This document shows positions 24,318 through 34,954 of a stretch of DNA of 64,000 nt, in pieces (positions within the stretch are counted from its first letter, which is position 1; each line of letters begins with the position of its first letter). The stretch is from assembly GCF_947179165.1 (NCBI RefSeq), contig NC_077239.1, positions 2,666,001 through 2,730,000 on the forward strand. The letters are read 5' to 3'. The position numbers and the translations under genes were made by a program. A model generated the notes under the pieces. That model saw only the letters and a program-made list of their open reading frames with translations. It made no database searches and was not told the DNA's origin. The stretch is from Solanum dulcamara. Lineage: Eukaryota > Streptophyta > Magnoliopsida > Solanales > Solanaceae.

Positions 24318-24406
24318 TGAGAGAGATTCGGTTAAATAACTGCACTGCTCTACTCTACCAAAGGCCTTGAGATTAGGACAACGAACTTAGTCCAGTGAGT
24401 GAGTTT

Positions 24407-24484
24407 TAGAGAGAGAGAGAGATTCGCCGGAGACTGAAACGGAGTACGAAATGAGTGAGACGGAGTGTGTTTATATATATATTT
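24407..24484 (-). promoter_or_regulatory. IQM core promoter and CT-rich leader
   Basis: On the minus strand a TATA stretch (AAATATATATATAAAC, about 24468-24484) lies some 150 bp upstream of the ATG at 24317. It is followed by a TCTCTCTC leader tract (GA run on + near 24407-24420). This fits a TATA promoter with a pyrimidine-rich 5' UTR common in plants. Confidence 0.5.
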
Positions 24485-24499
24485 ACAGACCGTTTACTC

Positions 24500-27400
24500 G
24501 CCGGTAAGTCCACTTGTCTCTAATTTTTGGGACGAAAGAATTTATGAGATATAAATCTCACGCGCTCGAGTAGGAAAATAGAGTGTACTCGCTCGTACGG
24601 ACTTTGAATTAGAGCTTTTTCCACAAAGAAAAATAGTTAATAATCCGAAACACATTTAAATTAATTTTATTTATATTTCATATATCTTAATTATTTATTA
24701 TTATTTTACTTATCTAAATTATTATTCTCTTTGTATTAAATATACTTCAATATTGAGTTAATTAATTATTTATTCTTAATCAACAATAGACTTGTGCAGA
24801 TCTAGTGTGTTTTGATACAAATTGAGTGATATTTGAGATATGAAATTCTAAAAAAAGGTGATAGATTGAAATTATCTAATTATATGTAAGATGTGAATTT
24901 TAAAATTCTAATTAGTTCTAACTATAAAAATATGATATTCTTTTTGTAACAAATTTTAAAAAAAATTAAACTATATATCAATTCAACTTTAAAATGTATT
25001 GCATTATTAAACGAATAAACTGAATTGAGTTAATAAATAAATAATTATTAATTAACTCATTCAAATTAAATTTATGCGAATTAAATAAGTTACATTTTTA
25101 TGGACTAATTTTATCACTCTGAGCAAGTGGTGTGTCAATAATTGTTGCTCAAAGTCTTATCCACAAGTCTTGATTATACGTGGTCTATTTTATAAGTTTC
25201 ATAATTTGGACTTGAATAAGTCGTGTAGGTCCATATATCATGAATATAGGTATATTTTTTTTTTAATTAGTTGATTCTTTCATTAAATAGAATGATTTAA
25301 GGTTTTGCCAAACACTTACATCTCTATCAAAAAAAAATATAATTTGTTGGTGAAATTATAGGATTATAAATTACAATTGAAAAATAAAATGAAGAAAATA
25401 AATTCACTTCTTGGCTGGGGCGCATATATTTCGCTCCCTTTAAGGAGATTCTAGTCTACTGCAGTAAATCTTTTCACCGGTCCAGCAGTAGTCCTTTTGA
25501 CTTGTCTCCTCTATGATACAACATCCTTATCACAAAATGTTACTTAAAAAACTCTGGACAAGAGTTGAGTTTAAAGTTTCACAAAAAAAACACTTGCCTT
25601 CAACTAATAAGAACTCTCTTTTTTGACAATCTTAATGCACTCAATTTTTTCTTCCATTTCAAAACAAAGAAGACCTCTCTATTTATAGGAGAGGAAATTA
25701 TTCAAAGATGAAAAAATAATGAAATGTCATCATTATGATTTAGTGCACCACTTATTAGTGATAATTAGATTAAAAATACATAATGAAATGAATAATCTTG
25801 CACTAACTAAAAATGATAATGAAATGCATTTTTATGCACTAAAGAGAGAATTATAACATATGTCACTTATGCAAATTAATATCACTCAATATTGATATTA
25901 AAATGCTAAAACTAACATAGTTCATTTGGCAACATCAAGATCCATAGAATTTGTAAATTTAGAATTTAGTCTAGATCATAGGTAGTGTATAATTCTTTCT
26001 ATGTATTTAATATAGCGTTGACATTAAAATATCGATTAACCAGAATTTTCGCGAGATGAATAGAATTTCTCTATTCTTAATCAAAGATTTCATTTTCAAA
26101 TATCTTGAAAATAAAAACAATTATTAAAAATGCTTTCTTTTTAAATGGACCTTACGCTATGCGAATTCATATTAATCGAGCTCTACCCACAAAAAAAAAA
26201 TTAAAAAAATAAAAAGGAAACTAGAATTGGACATTTAAAGAGTAAAGAGCTAGTGACTTTGATATCCTCCTGCTTCTTTGTTGCTTGTATTTTTCTTCTT
26301 TTTGTCTCATTTCTTTACTTCCAATCCTATTATTTTTGTTTTTAAGTACAAACTTCGATTTACCTTTTATGTGGATTTAAAGAAAGCACTTAAAGTCTAT
26401 TTTATACTTTTTGTGCTCCAAATAAATGACGTATATTTATTTTTTTATCAAGAGTTTGATCTAAGATTTTAAATCAATAATTCCACTACCCTATGATTTG
26501 TATGTACTAAAAAAAACAAATTAATGTATAACTTTTATTTTTTAAAAAATGTAATAGTATCTAGGGTACAATAACTTTGAACTCAATTTATGGCCTAACA
26601 ATAACGAATTATGAAATCTCAAGTTCAAATTTTAATAAAGATTAAAGAAAATATAAGAAAATTTCTTTACATTAGTCAAAACCTTAATGAACAAAGCTAT
26701 CCAATACATATTCTGATAGAAAATAGCAAATCTTCTTAAAATTAATAAACAAAAACCTCTCAAGCTGATTTGAACATTCTTTTATTCAGAAGAGCTTTGT
26801 TTAAAAAATGCATCATGTGGGTCAAACCTAAGAACTCAAATAAACAGAAGTTCCATTATTAATTCATATATTATTAATTAGCGTAACTTATATTCCAATC
26901 ATACGATCCTATTAGTTCATCCAATTATATTGCCAAATTCACAAGTAGTCTTCACGCTTTAGTGTGCGCGTCTACTATTAGCTTTAAATTTAAGAGAACA
27001 ATATAATAACATTAAAAAATAGTAATAATAATAAATCCAATTTTTTATAATAAAATAATTGACCCAGCAAGTTTCAAGTCGTTCTTCTTCCTTTCACCCC
27101 ATATTTAATACTCAAAAGTTCGACTAATTAAAATTCATGTTGAAAAAATTTATTTTAAAAATAAAATATTTTTATTAAAAGAGCAGTTTGGTGTACTAAA
27201 ATTTTTGCTATATGCGAGATTCGGAGAAGGATCTGGCCAGATGAGTCTGTTGTACGCAGTTTTACCGTGTATTTCTACTAAAAACTGTTTTCAAAACTTA
27301 AATCTGTGACCTCCTGATCACATGTCATAAGTTATCAAAATAAAAAGTTTATATATTTACTACGTTATCACAATCTTCGATGAAAGTCGTCTTTCGTTGC

Positions 27401-27894
27401 ATATAATCACAATAAAAAAATTGCTACTTTTCCACTGTATATTGTCTTGGTCAAGCCTGCCTTAAAAATGATGTTTATGATTTCTACGTTGCATGGGTCA
27501 ATTTTATATTTATTGTAATTTCATTTTCATTTTTTTCCTTACCTAATTTCAACCTTTTAACCTTTTTTTTTAATATTTTTTTTTCCAATGATTTAATCGG
27601 ACACGAATATAATAAATTCAATTCCAATTTGAGACAAAATTGTGATACGATATCAAATACTTAATTATTTTTTTACCAATGAGCAACTCGTGATACTATT
27701 ATAATGTCAAGAAAAACAAAAAAATATCATTTACATATTATTTTTCAAAGATAAAGTTGGAAAAAATTAGATATTTAAATTTTTCAAGTTTCAATTGCCC
27801 ATTGAAAAATAATTTACACCAACTAATACTAAATCGATCGATAATTTTTCTACCCTTTTCTATTCTATTAGATTTTCTTTTCTTTCCTATTAAC
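24500..27894. other. AT-rich intergenic region
   Basis: No gene. Apart from the LTR-like stretch listed separately, I see only AT-rich text with short low-complexity runs. Confidence 0.5.
25380..26100 (-). mobile_element. possible LTR-like remnant with its own TATA box
   Basis: On the minus strand, CTCCTATAAATAGAGAGG (about 25672-25694) is a strong TATA-type promoter followed by a leader-like sequence. This arrangement is common inside plant LTRs. Terminal TG/CA borders and a target duplication could not be found, so the limits are a guess. Confidence 0.25.
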
Positions 27895-28312
27895 TAGGGG
27901 TTGCAAAAATCGAATCAATCAATAAATCAAGTCAAAAAAAATGTTATTGATTTATTGTTATTGGGTTAACGGAGATTTAATGATTATATAAAAAAAATCA
28001 TCAGGTTATCGGTTCGGCTTTGATATTTTAATATTGGATTTTTAGATAAAATGATAACTCATTGAAATTATAGTAATTTACTATTTTATCCCTACATAAA
28101 TATTAAATATTAAAATTAGTACCTAATAATTACTTTCTCTGTCCTTTAGTCTTTAATTCACACCTCACAGTGATTTTGAGTTCAGAAGAAACAATTTTTT
28201 TTATTTGTGTTGCTCTTGTATGATTTTTTTCATGCTAGTTACTATTGTTTTTATTTTATGAGCATTTTGTATAGTTACATTATTGTCCTATTTCACCAAA
28301 TTATTGAAGAAG

Positions 28313-28373
<61 letters not shown>

Positions 28374-28523
28374 GAGCATTTTCTTATTAGTTAAATAGAA
28401 AATCAAATCGTTAAGGATAAAAAATTGACTAAAAATATCTTATTAATTTAATCATTTATTTAAAGTAATAAATTAAACCGATAATACATATAACCGAACC
28501 GAACATATTAATGCACACATTTA
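27895..28523. mobile_element. hAT-type MITE with (AT)n expansion
   Basis: It starts TAGGGGTTGCAAAAATCGAA and ends AATGCACACATTTA. Both ends and several internal blocks (TTGGGTTAACG, TTAATGATT, TTTTCTTATT) match the longer element at 40888-43673, so this is a short internally deleted relative. No matching 8-bp flanking duplication was seen. Confidence 0.65.
28315..28371. repeat. (AT)n microsatellite
   Basis: About 28 uninterrupted AT units inside the MITE. At the homologous place the longer relative reads only AGTCATATATTTATTTT (about 43492-43508). Confidence 0.95.
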
Positions 28524-28640
28524 CCATATGTAAAAAGAATTGTGAAAAGAGTCAAAGATGGTTTGTTGACTATGGGCCTAGCAAACAATAATGGAAAAAT
28601 TACTTGATTGAGTTTTTTAAAAAAATTAATTACTGATTTT

Positions 28641-28975
28641 AGCGATATTTTTTATTTATTACCATTTATAACAATATATAGCAATATTATGATAAATCTA
28701 CACTTGTATTAAAAGTAAATTATGCATACAATATAAATGTATTATAAGTGTTTTAAAATATATATTATGTTTGTATAGTAAGAAACTAACATAATGTATT
28801 ATAAGTCTATTAAAATATGTGATAAATGTATTATCCATCTATAAAACTTGTATTATATATGTTTTATAAATAGTTCTCTGTAATATGTATTAAAATTGTA
28901 TTATAAATGTATTATAAGTGTTCAATAAAATTATTTTTTATTGCTATAAATGATAAATATTTTTTTAATATTGTA
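28641..28975. mobile_element. possible foldback MITE
   Basis: The left end (GCGATATTTTTTATTTATTA then CCATTTATAACAATA) is imperfectly inverted at the right end (ATTGCTATAAATGATAAATA). The inside is made of TGTATTATAAGTGT-like words. AT-richness makes chance similarity a risk. Confidence 0.35.
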
Positions 28976-31900
28976 TATTTATGTAAGTTTTCCAACAATA
29001 ATAGATAAGCTCACCACTTTGACTACCAAGTCAAAACAAGATTCATTTGACTAGGTGCCGTAAGATCCTTGGCTTCTTTTTTTCTCACTCAATCGCTACA
29101 ATTAAAATAGCTTTTAGCCATAAAAAATAGGGATAATTATGACAGATGACTATTCAGCAAAAGTAATTATAAAAAAAAATGATCATTTGTTGTATAACAT
29201 GTATAGTCAAGCAATATTCAGTTTTTAATTGTATCATAATATATATTCAATGTATAACTCATGTATAAGTAATCTATATTATATAGTCAATGTATACTTT
29301 CTATGACTTTTGGCAAGCTATATTGCATAATCACTATATATTTCGTATGATTTTGGCTATTTTTTATGTAAATAAAACATGATTATATTTGTTGTAAACT
29401 AATTAGTTTATTGTATATATTTGAAATTGTCTCTAATAAATATACACATTAATTAAAATGTTAAAGCCTTTAACGATATTAGTTAATTGACATTGGATAT
29501 AATGTCGCTATAGATTTTAGGGACCTTTACAAAGAATGTTAATTACCTCTAAAAGAACATATTTAGCGCGATATCGTTAATTAATTGCCGCTAAAGATCA
29601 TTTTTTGATATAGTGAGTGTTCAATACTCGTATTGAGATCTAATTAATCTAAATTTTTGCACCACGTATAATCCATTAGAGAAAGACGCACTTTTTATCA
29701 ATTTTTTTAATATAAAACTTGAACACAAGACTTTTAGTTAAGAGTGAAAGAGAGTTTCATGCCTTGTGCATATTGATGAAGCCTTCTATGAAATTCTCTT
29801 AAGTCCAAATATTTTGGATTCAAATAGAGTAGGCGGACTAAAGTGAGTAAATTATTCCTTGCTAAAAACTAGCTACTTCATTTCTATGGCTTGACCTCTC
29901 GAGTAAGAATTCTGATTAATGATGAAGGATCTCGATCATTACTGATATACATGTAAAGTCAATTGAGATCAAAGTTGGAATCATGATTTTAATCTTTATT
30001 TGATTTTTATAGCGATTTTAAATTAATATTATATGATAATAATTAGATTCACAATCACATATTTTTAATATTTAATAAAATTCTCAATAAATAAATAAAT
30101 AAAGCTACTGAATTCACGCAAATTTATAAATAGTATTATAGATCCTCTGATTGAGATTATTGGTTACCCTACCTTTAATTAATTTTGTGTCTTTGAATTG
30201 GATATGCAATGCTTATTGTGTGTTGAATAGTCGGCAACATGGTCCCTCATTGTCAACAAGTAGCTAGGGACCAAATTAGTGCATAAATTTTGAATTGAAT
30301 TCCATGCCGACAATTATAAGGTTTGGTAAGAAAGAAAAATGTTTGATTAAAAAAAAAAACTGTCATCTTAATTTAATGAATTATTTTTTATTATGGAATT
30401 ATTTTAAATTTGTATACAACCTACTCCTTTCTGTCTTTTTCTCCTCTTTTTTTTTGAGGTTGTTTTATGTTTTGTCTCAACAATTTCTATAAAAGTTAGA
30501 TTTAATCTCTATGATTTATATAAAAATAGATTGTTCTAATTTCGTAATAAGAATTTGTGTGGAATGGGAGTAATTTCGAATTCAGGAATATGCGATTTTA
30601 ATTTTTTCACATGAGAGAAATGATCAAAAGCGTCGGATAAAAAATTCTTTGTCCAAATCTCATTTATCTTGATAATTATATTTGAGATCATAATAAATGA
30701 TATAACTTATGATCATTGAAATAGACATAATAGTAGATCGATATATAATTTCCACAAAGCACAAAATCCGCTTTATAACAGATTGTAATGATTTGTTAAT
30801 AGATTTGTCATCTTTCTAAATGGCAAACTTCCTCTTATTTTGACTTATAATCTATAATTGGTCTTCTAATTAAACAGTCAAGTTGATTTAATGTTTAAAT
30901 TAGTGTTTTATTGAGTTCCCTACTTCGTTATTAATTGTGGTGGCATAGAGTAATTAAAATGAAGAAAAAGCTTTTATATATATTTTTTAATAATTCACTA
31001 TTCACAATTTATTGACTTGATTAATTCGAATATACGTATGAGGAAATTCAATAAATGAATAAAAAAACTTTTTATCAAGAAGGCATATATTTTTAAGCCT
31101 CAAATCCGAAAATTCCGATTAAAACAAGAAGAAAGAATATTGAAAGCTGGAAATTCAATGGGTCTTCCTTATTAGAGCTGCAATTTTGTCAATTATCATG
31201 TAATTTCTTATTATATGGACCTAACAAAAAGTTTGGGATTTATTACCACCTTTTGCAAATGATTAATGATCACTACGACAATACTATCCACGGTCAAAAT
31301 TCTTGAAATTATACTATATAGTGCCGGAGTCAGAATTCTAATTAAGAAAAATTAAAATATAAAGAAGTATATATTTTGGATACATAATAAATCTTGTTCG
31401 TCTATCTCCCATTTCGCTTGTTACTCTCTTATATATCTAGTGTCTCAGATACATGCGAATCACATCAGATACATGTATCTGTAGCGTGTATCAAGTATGA
31501 TTCACATGTACCTGAATACATAACGAAATGTCGAAATCTTGATCGCTCGCCTCTCTTCTTATTTTAGTGTATTTGGCAGCAAAAATACATATGTCTGAGT
31601 GTATCTTTCTCAATATATGATAAAAAAAACTCTTAATTATTAGTAAAATAAGTAATATTTTAAAAGTGTGAATAATAATAGTATATATGATAGTAAAATA
31701 TGTCTAATTGTGTAGTTTTTCCATATTTGAACAGTAAAAAATGATAAATTTTACCTAAATTCATAGTGATTCTTTCCAATTAACTCTATTCCTCCTTTTT
31801 ACAAAATTACTCGAAATTCCTTATTTTTGGTGGAATCTGGATACATCACGTACGTCCTGATACATCGCGTAAATAATGCATTCAATCAATACATCGCGTA

Positions 31901-31980
31901 TAGTGATGTAACGGAGAACTAAAAAAAATAGGACTTTTTGTAATTTTTTCAAATGCTAAGAAATTTTAGAAAATATAGTA
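28976..31980. other. AT-rich intergenic region
   Basis: No gene. Minor features: a possible CACTA-type end at 29520-29615 (see findings), a short hairpin GGTCCCT...AGGGACC near 30241-30271, and a patch of GATACATG-like words near 31450-31530 and 31840-31900. Confidence 0.4.
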
Positions 31981-31989
31981 AAATAAGTT

Positions 31990-32480
31990 GGTCCAAAACC
32001 AAATTTTAGCCCAAAATATGATTGGGCCAACTTACGGTCCAAATTATTCTCACAATAATATTGTATCCTAATTGAATAGTAAAAAGTTTGTTTTAATTAT
32101 AATTTAAATTTTATTGTAATCTATCGTTTGTTAAATAAGAATTTAAAAATTCATCTTATGCATGATTTTTTTGATTATATTTCTTTTATTTATTATTTAA
32201 CAATTTTAATTTATCTCATACAGTGACATTATATAACTAGAAATGATATAATTTATCAGATATAGTATTCATTATAATAGAACACAATATAAATACGAAG
32301 AAGAACCAAACAATAGTCTCCTTACAGATCTTCTTCTCCATTTGATTATTTGGTCTCACAGGTCAGGATCTTTCTTTATTTTATTTTTCTGCACCGGTGG
32401 CTGTCCAAAAAGCCGAGCCTGAGAAACCGGTGAAATCTGTGGACAACCGGGTTGTTGCTGAGAAGAGTAAGTATTACTAT
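31990..32480 (+). promoter_or_regulatory. possible orphan promoter and exon fragment
   Basis: TTAGCCCAAA and ATTGGGCCAA (site II-like GGGCC/GCCCA words, 32006-32030) precede a TATAAATA box at 32288-32295. A CT-rich leader follows. About 32391-32467 there is a GC-richer stretch readable as APVAVQKAEPEKPVK, ending at a GTAAGT donor (32467). I do not recognise the protein. No ATG precedes it in frame, and no downstream exon is visible before the L1 insertions. It could be the first exon of a gene broken by the LINEs, or a chance arrangement. Confidence 0.3.
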
Positions 32481-32830
32481 TTTCTTGTAAATTGGTGTTT
32501 ATATGAACTGTGTTGATGAATTTCTGGCTTGGGAATTAAGACCAGCTTGTTTGTATCATAAGTGATGGTAATTATTATAGTAATTTGAAATCTTGTTGGT
32601 TAATCAAGTTTTATAAAGTTCAGTACTAAAGAATATTGAATTATTGTGGGTCTTTTCTGTTATAGTAATTTGAATTCTTGTTGCTTAATCAATTCAAATA
32701 ATATATGGACTCTTTTCTGTTATAGATTGCTTTATAAATTATACGCATTCATCCTTTCAAATGGCTCGTTTGAATTATTTGATTGAAAGTAGTGGATAAG
32801 CATAATTGCTGATAATGGAGACTCTGGCAA

Positions 32831-34717
32831 AGGGTTCTGGGGCCTGCAACACAGCAACACCCCTCTAAAGAATCTTTTAATGAGGTGGTGGTTGATCAAG
32901 ACTAACAATGACATGCATAAGTTGCTTATACAAGCTACCCCTATCTTTGTGTGTTGGAACCTTTGGAAAAATAGATGTACTTCCAAGTATGGAGGCAAGA
33001 AATCTAGCTCTTCTAGAGTTATATGCTCCATTGTCAAAGACTTATATATGCTGGCCATTAATTCTTTCCCTAATAAGAAGATGCCTTGTAAATGGAAAGA
33101 ATTTGTGGACATGGTGGAACACAGCAAACATGATACAAGTGTGATCCAAGTCAAATGGAACAAACCCCCTCCTAACTTTGTGAAGCTTAATACTGATGGA
33201 AGTGCCATCAACAACCCTGGAAAGATAGGAGCAGGTGGTATACTCAGAGATCATAAAGGGGAGCTGATATATGCATATGCAACTCCACTAGGAGAGGGAT
33301 CTAATAACCAGACAGAGGTTCAAGCTGCAGTAATGGGAATTAAATGGTGTGTCCAACATGGATATAGCAGGGTAATGTTGGAGACTGATTCAGAACTATT
33401 AGTGGGATGGTTGAAGCACAGACTTAGACCACTATGGAGCATGATCCAGCACATTACAGAGCTCCAAGATCTTGTTAGATTACTGGATCAGTTCCAATGC
33501 AACCATGTATACAGGGAAACCAACTTTCCAGATGACACTTTGTCCAAATATAGCCATGAAATTGATACCATTCACCAGTTCTACACTTACCAACATCTTC
33601 CACATGCAACCAGAGGATATGCCAAATTAGACAAGCTGGAGATGGCTGCATTCAGAAGAAGAAAGCTCAAGCAAATCAAGGAACCACCATGAATTCTCCT
33701 TATGTATGCTGTAATCTGTTTCCTTGATGCAGGTACAATAAATGACTACCACATCTGTCTCAATTTTGGAACTGCTTTGGAGTTTCAGCATTCACACCAA
33801 CAAATACTGAAAGGGATTGGAGTATATACTTCTTGCATTGTCTCTCTTGGTGCAAAGCTACAGCTCTTTGCACACTGCAGAACTGCAACATACATCTACA
33901 ACAACATCCATCAAGCAACAAGCTACAACAACTATAACTGCAATAACCACATTGAAATGTACACAACAACATACAACAATCACCAGATTCAGCAACAAGC
34001 CTTAACAGGAACCATTTGTGCAGATTTGCAACACTTCTGCATTAGTGTTGTAGGTACACTACACAGATGCAGCATCCAAGAACAACATCAGCAACATCGA
34101 ACACCTCACAACTACTTGCGGAACTGCAGTTTCCAATGACTGAAAAGGATCATTACAACTTGCATAAACTTGATATGGTGTGTCTGTAAACAAGATACAA
34201 CGCCTAAATCTCCAACAACCAAAAAGGGACTTCATACTTTTACATCCTGGACAAACTCGGTATGAAAAGACTAAGAAAGACACAGATGTAATGAACGATC
34301 TCGATCCATGGAAATTGGAAGATTCGTATACTTGCTCTTCTTCAATTTAGCTATGAAATGTAGCTTATTTGGATAGGACTAGTGTAGGTTTCTTTCTTGT
34401 ATTCGCATGGAAGGGGAGAGTCTCCCTTATTTACGTTTTTCATAGTTGCATTGTATCGAGAGGAGTCCTCTCGTAGGTTAAACGCTTTTCTAGTTAGTTA
34501 GGAAGCACTGTATAGTATCAGGGGATGAGTTAGCCGACCTTAGTAGGTTGTCCGACTTATGAACCAATTAAAATCAGAGGTAAGGTTTATGCCCCCCTCC
34601 TTGTATTGTTATGCTTTATGAATAATAAGGCTTGGGGGTGTGCGGCTCAACCCCTGGCTGTGCACGAGAGGTGAGAGCCTCGTGTAGGATCTGTTCCCCC
34701 CCCCCCCCCAAAAAAAA
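32831..34717 (+). mobile_element. 5'-truncated L1-type LINE
   Basis: It is flanked by a perfect 13-bp duplication, GAGACTCTGGCAA (32818-32830 and 34718-34730). It contains the RNase H end of ORF2 and a long 3' UTR. The UTR holds hairpins at 34458-34472 (GAGAGGAGTCCTCTC) and 34663-34684, and ends in about 14 C then 8 A. It is the same family as the copy at 34763-40457. Confidence 0.92.
32880..33692 (+). pseudogene. L1 ORF2 C-terminus, RNase H domain
   Basis: 270 open codons, covering the tail of the zf-RVT region (TPIFVCWNLWKNRC) and an RNase H domain. The RNase H acidic residues are visible: LNTDGSA, QTEVQAA, LETDSELL and the final NFPDDTLSK, so the four-residue DEDD set is kept. The N-terminal ORF2 domains are missing because the insertion is 5'-truncated, so it is not a host gene. 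The first Met is internal. Confidence 0.88.
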
Positions 34718-34786
34718 GAGACTCTGGCAATTCATTATTCCTATGAATTCAGTTGCGCAATTCAAATAAAAGCCTTTAGAACCACT

Positions 34787-34954
34787 ATGGAAGTTTTGTT
34801 GCAGAAGGAAAAGCAGCAGGTCAATGAGGAAAATGATCCATCTTCAACAAGTAAACAAACAAAGAAGAAGAATAAGAAAAGTACCATCACCAGTTCTGAT
34901 AATGTTGCTTTCAAAAGCAACATCAACACAAGGTCTAAATCCCACAAACTTTGA
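34787..34954 (+). pseudogene. L1 ORF1 C-terminal fragment
   Basis: 55 codons from an internal Met to TGA, Lys/Gln-rich (KQTKKKNKKS). This is the end of the nucleic-acid-binding ORF1 protein; its domains are lost by 5' truncation. The TGA at 34952-34954 overlaps the ORF2 ATG (34954-34956) as TGATG, an arrangement that suits termination-reinitiation. Confidence 0.65.

Noticed and set aside
28207..28398. 63-codon frame with an IYIYIY run
   Set aside because: This is only the translation of the (AT)n microsatellite inside a MITE.
33702..34139. 145-codon open frame after the L1 RNase H
   Set aside because: CAACA-rich low-complexity UTR; not shared in frame with the second copy.
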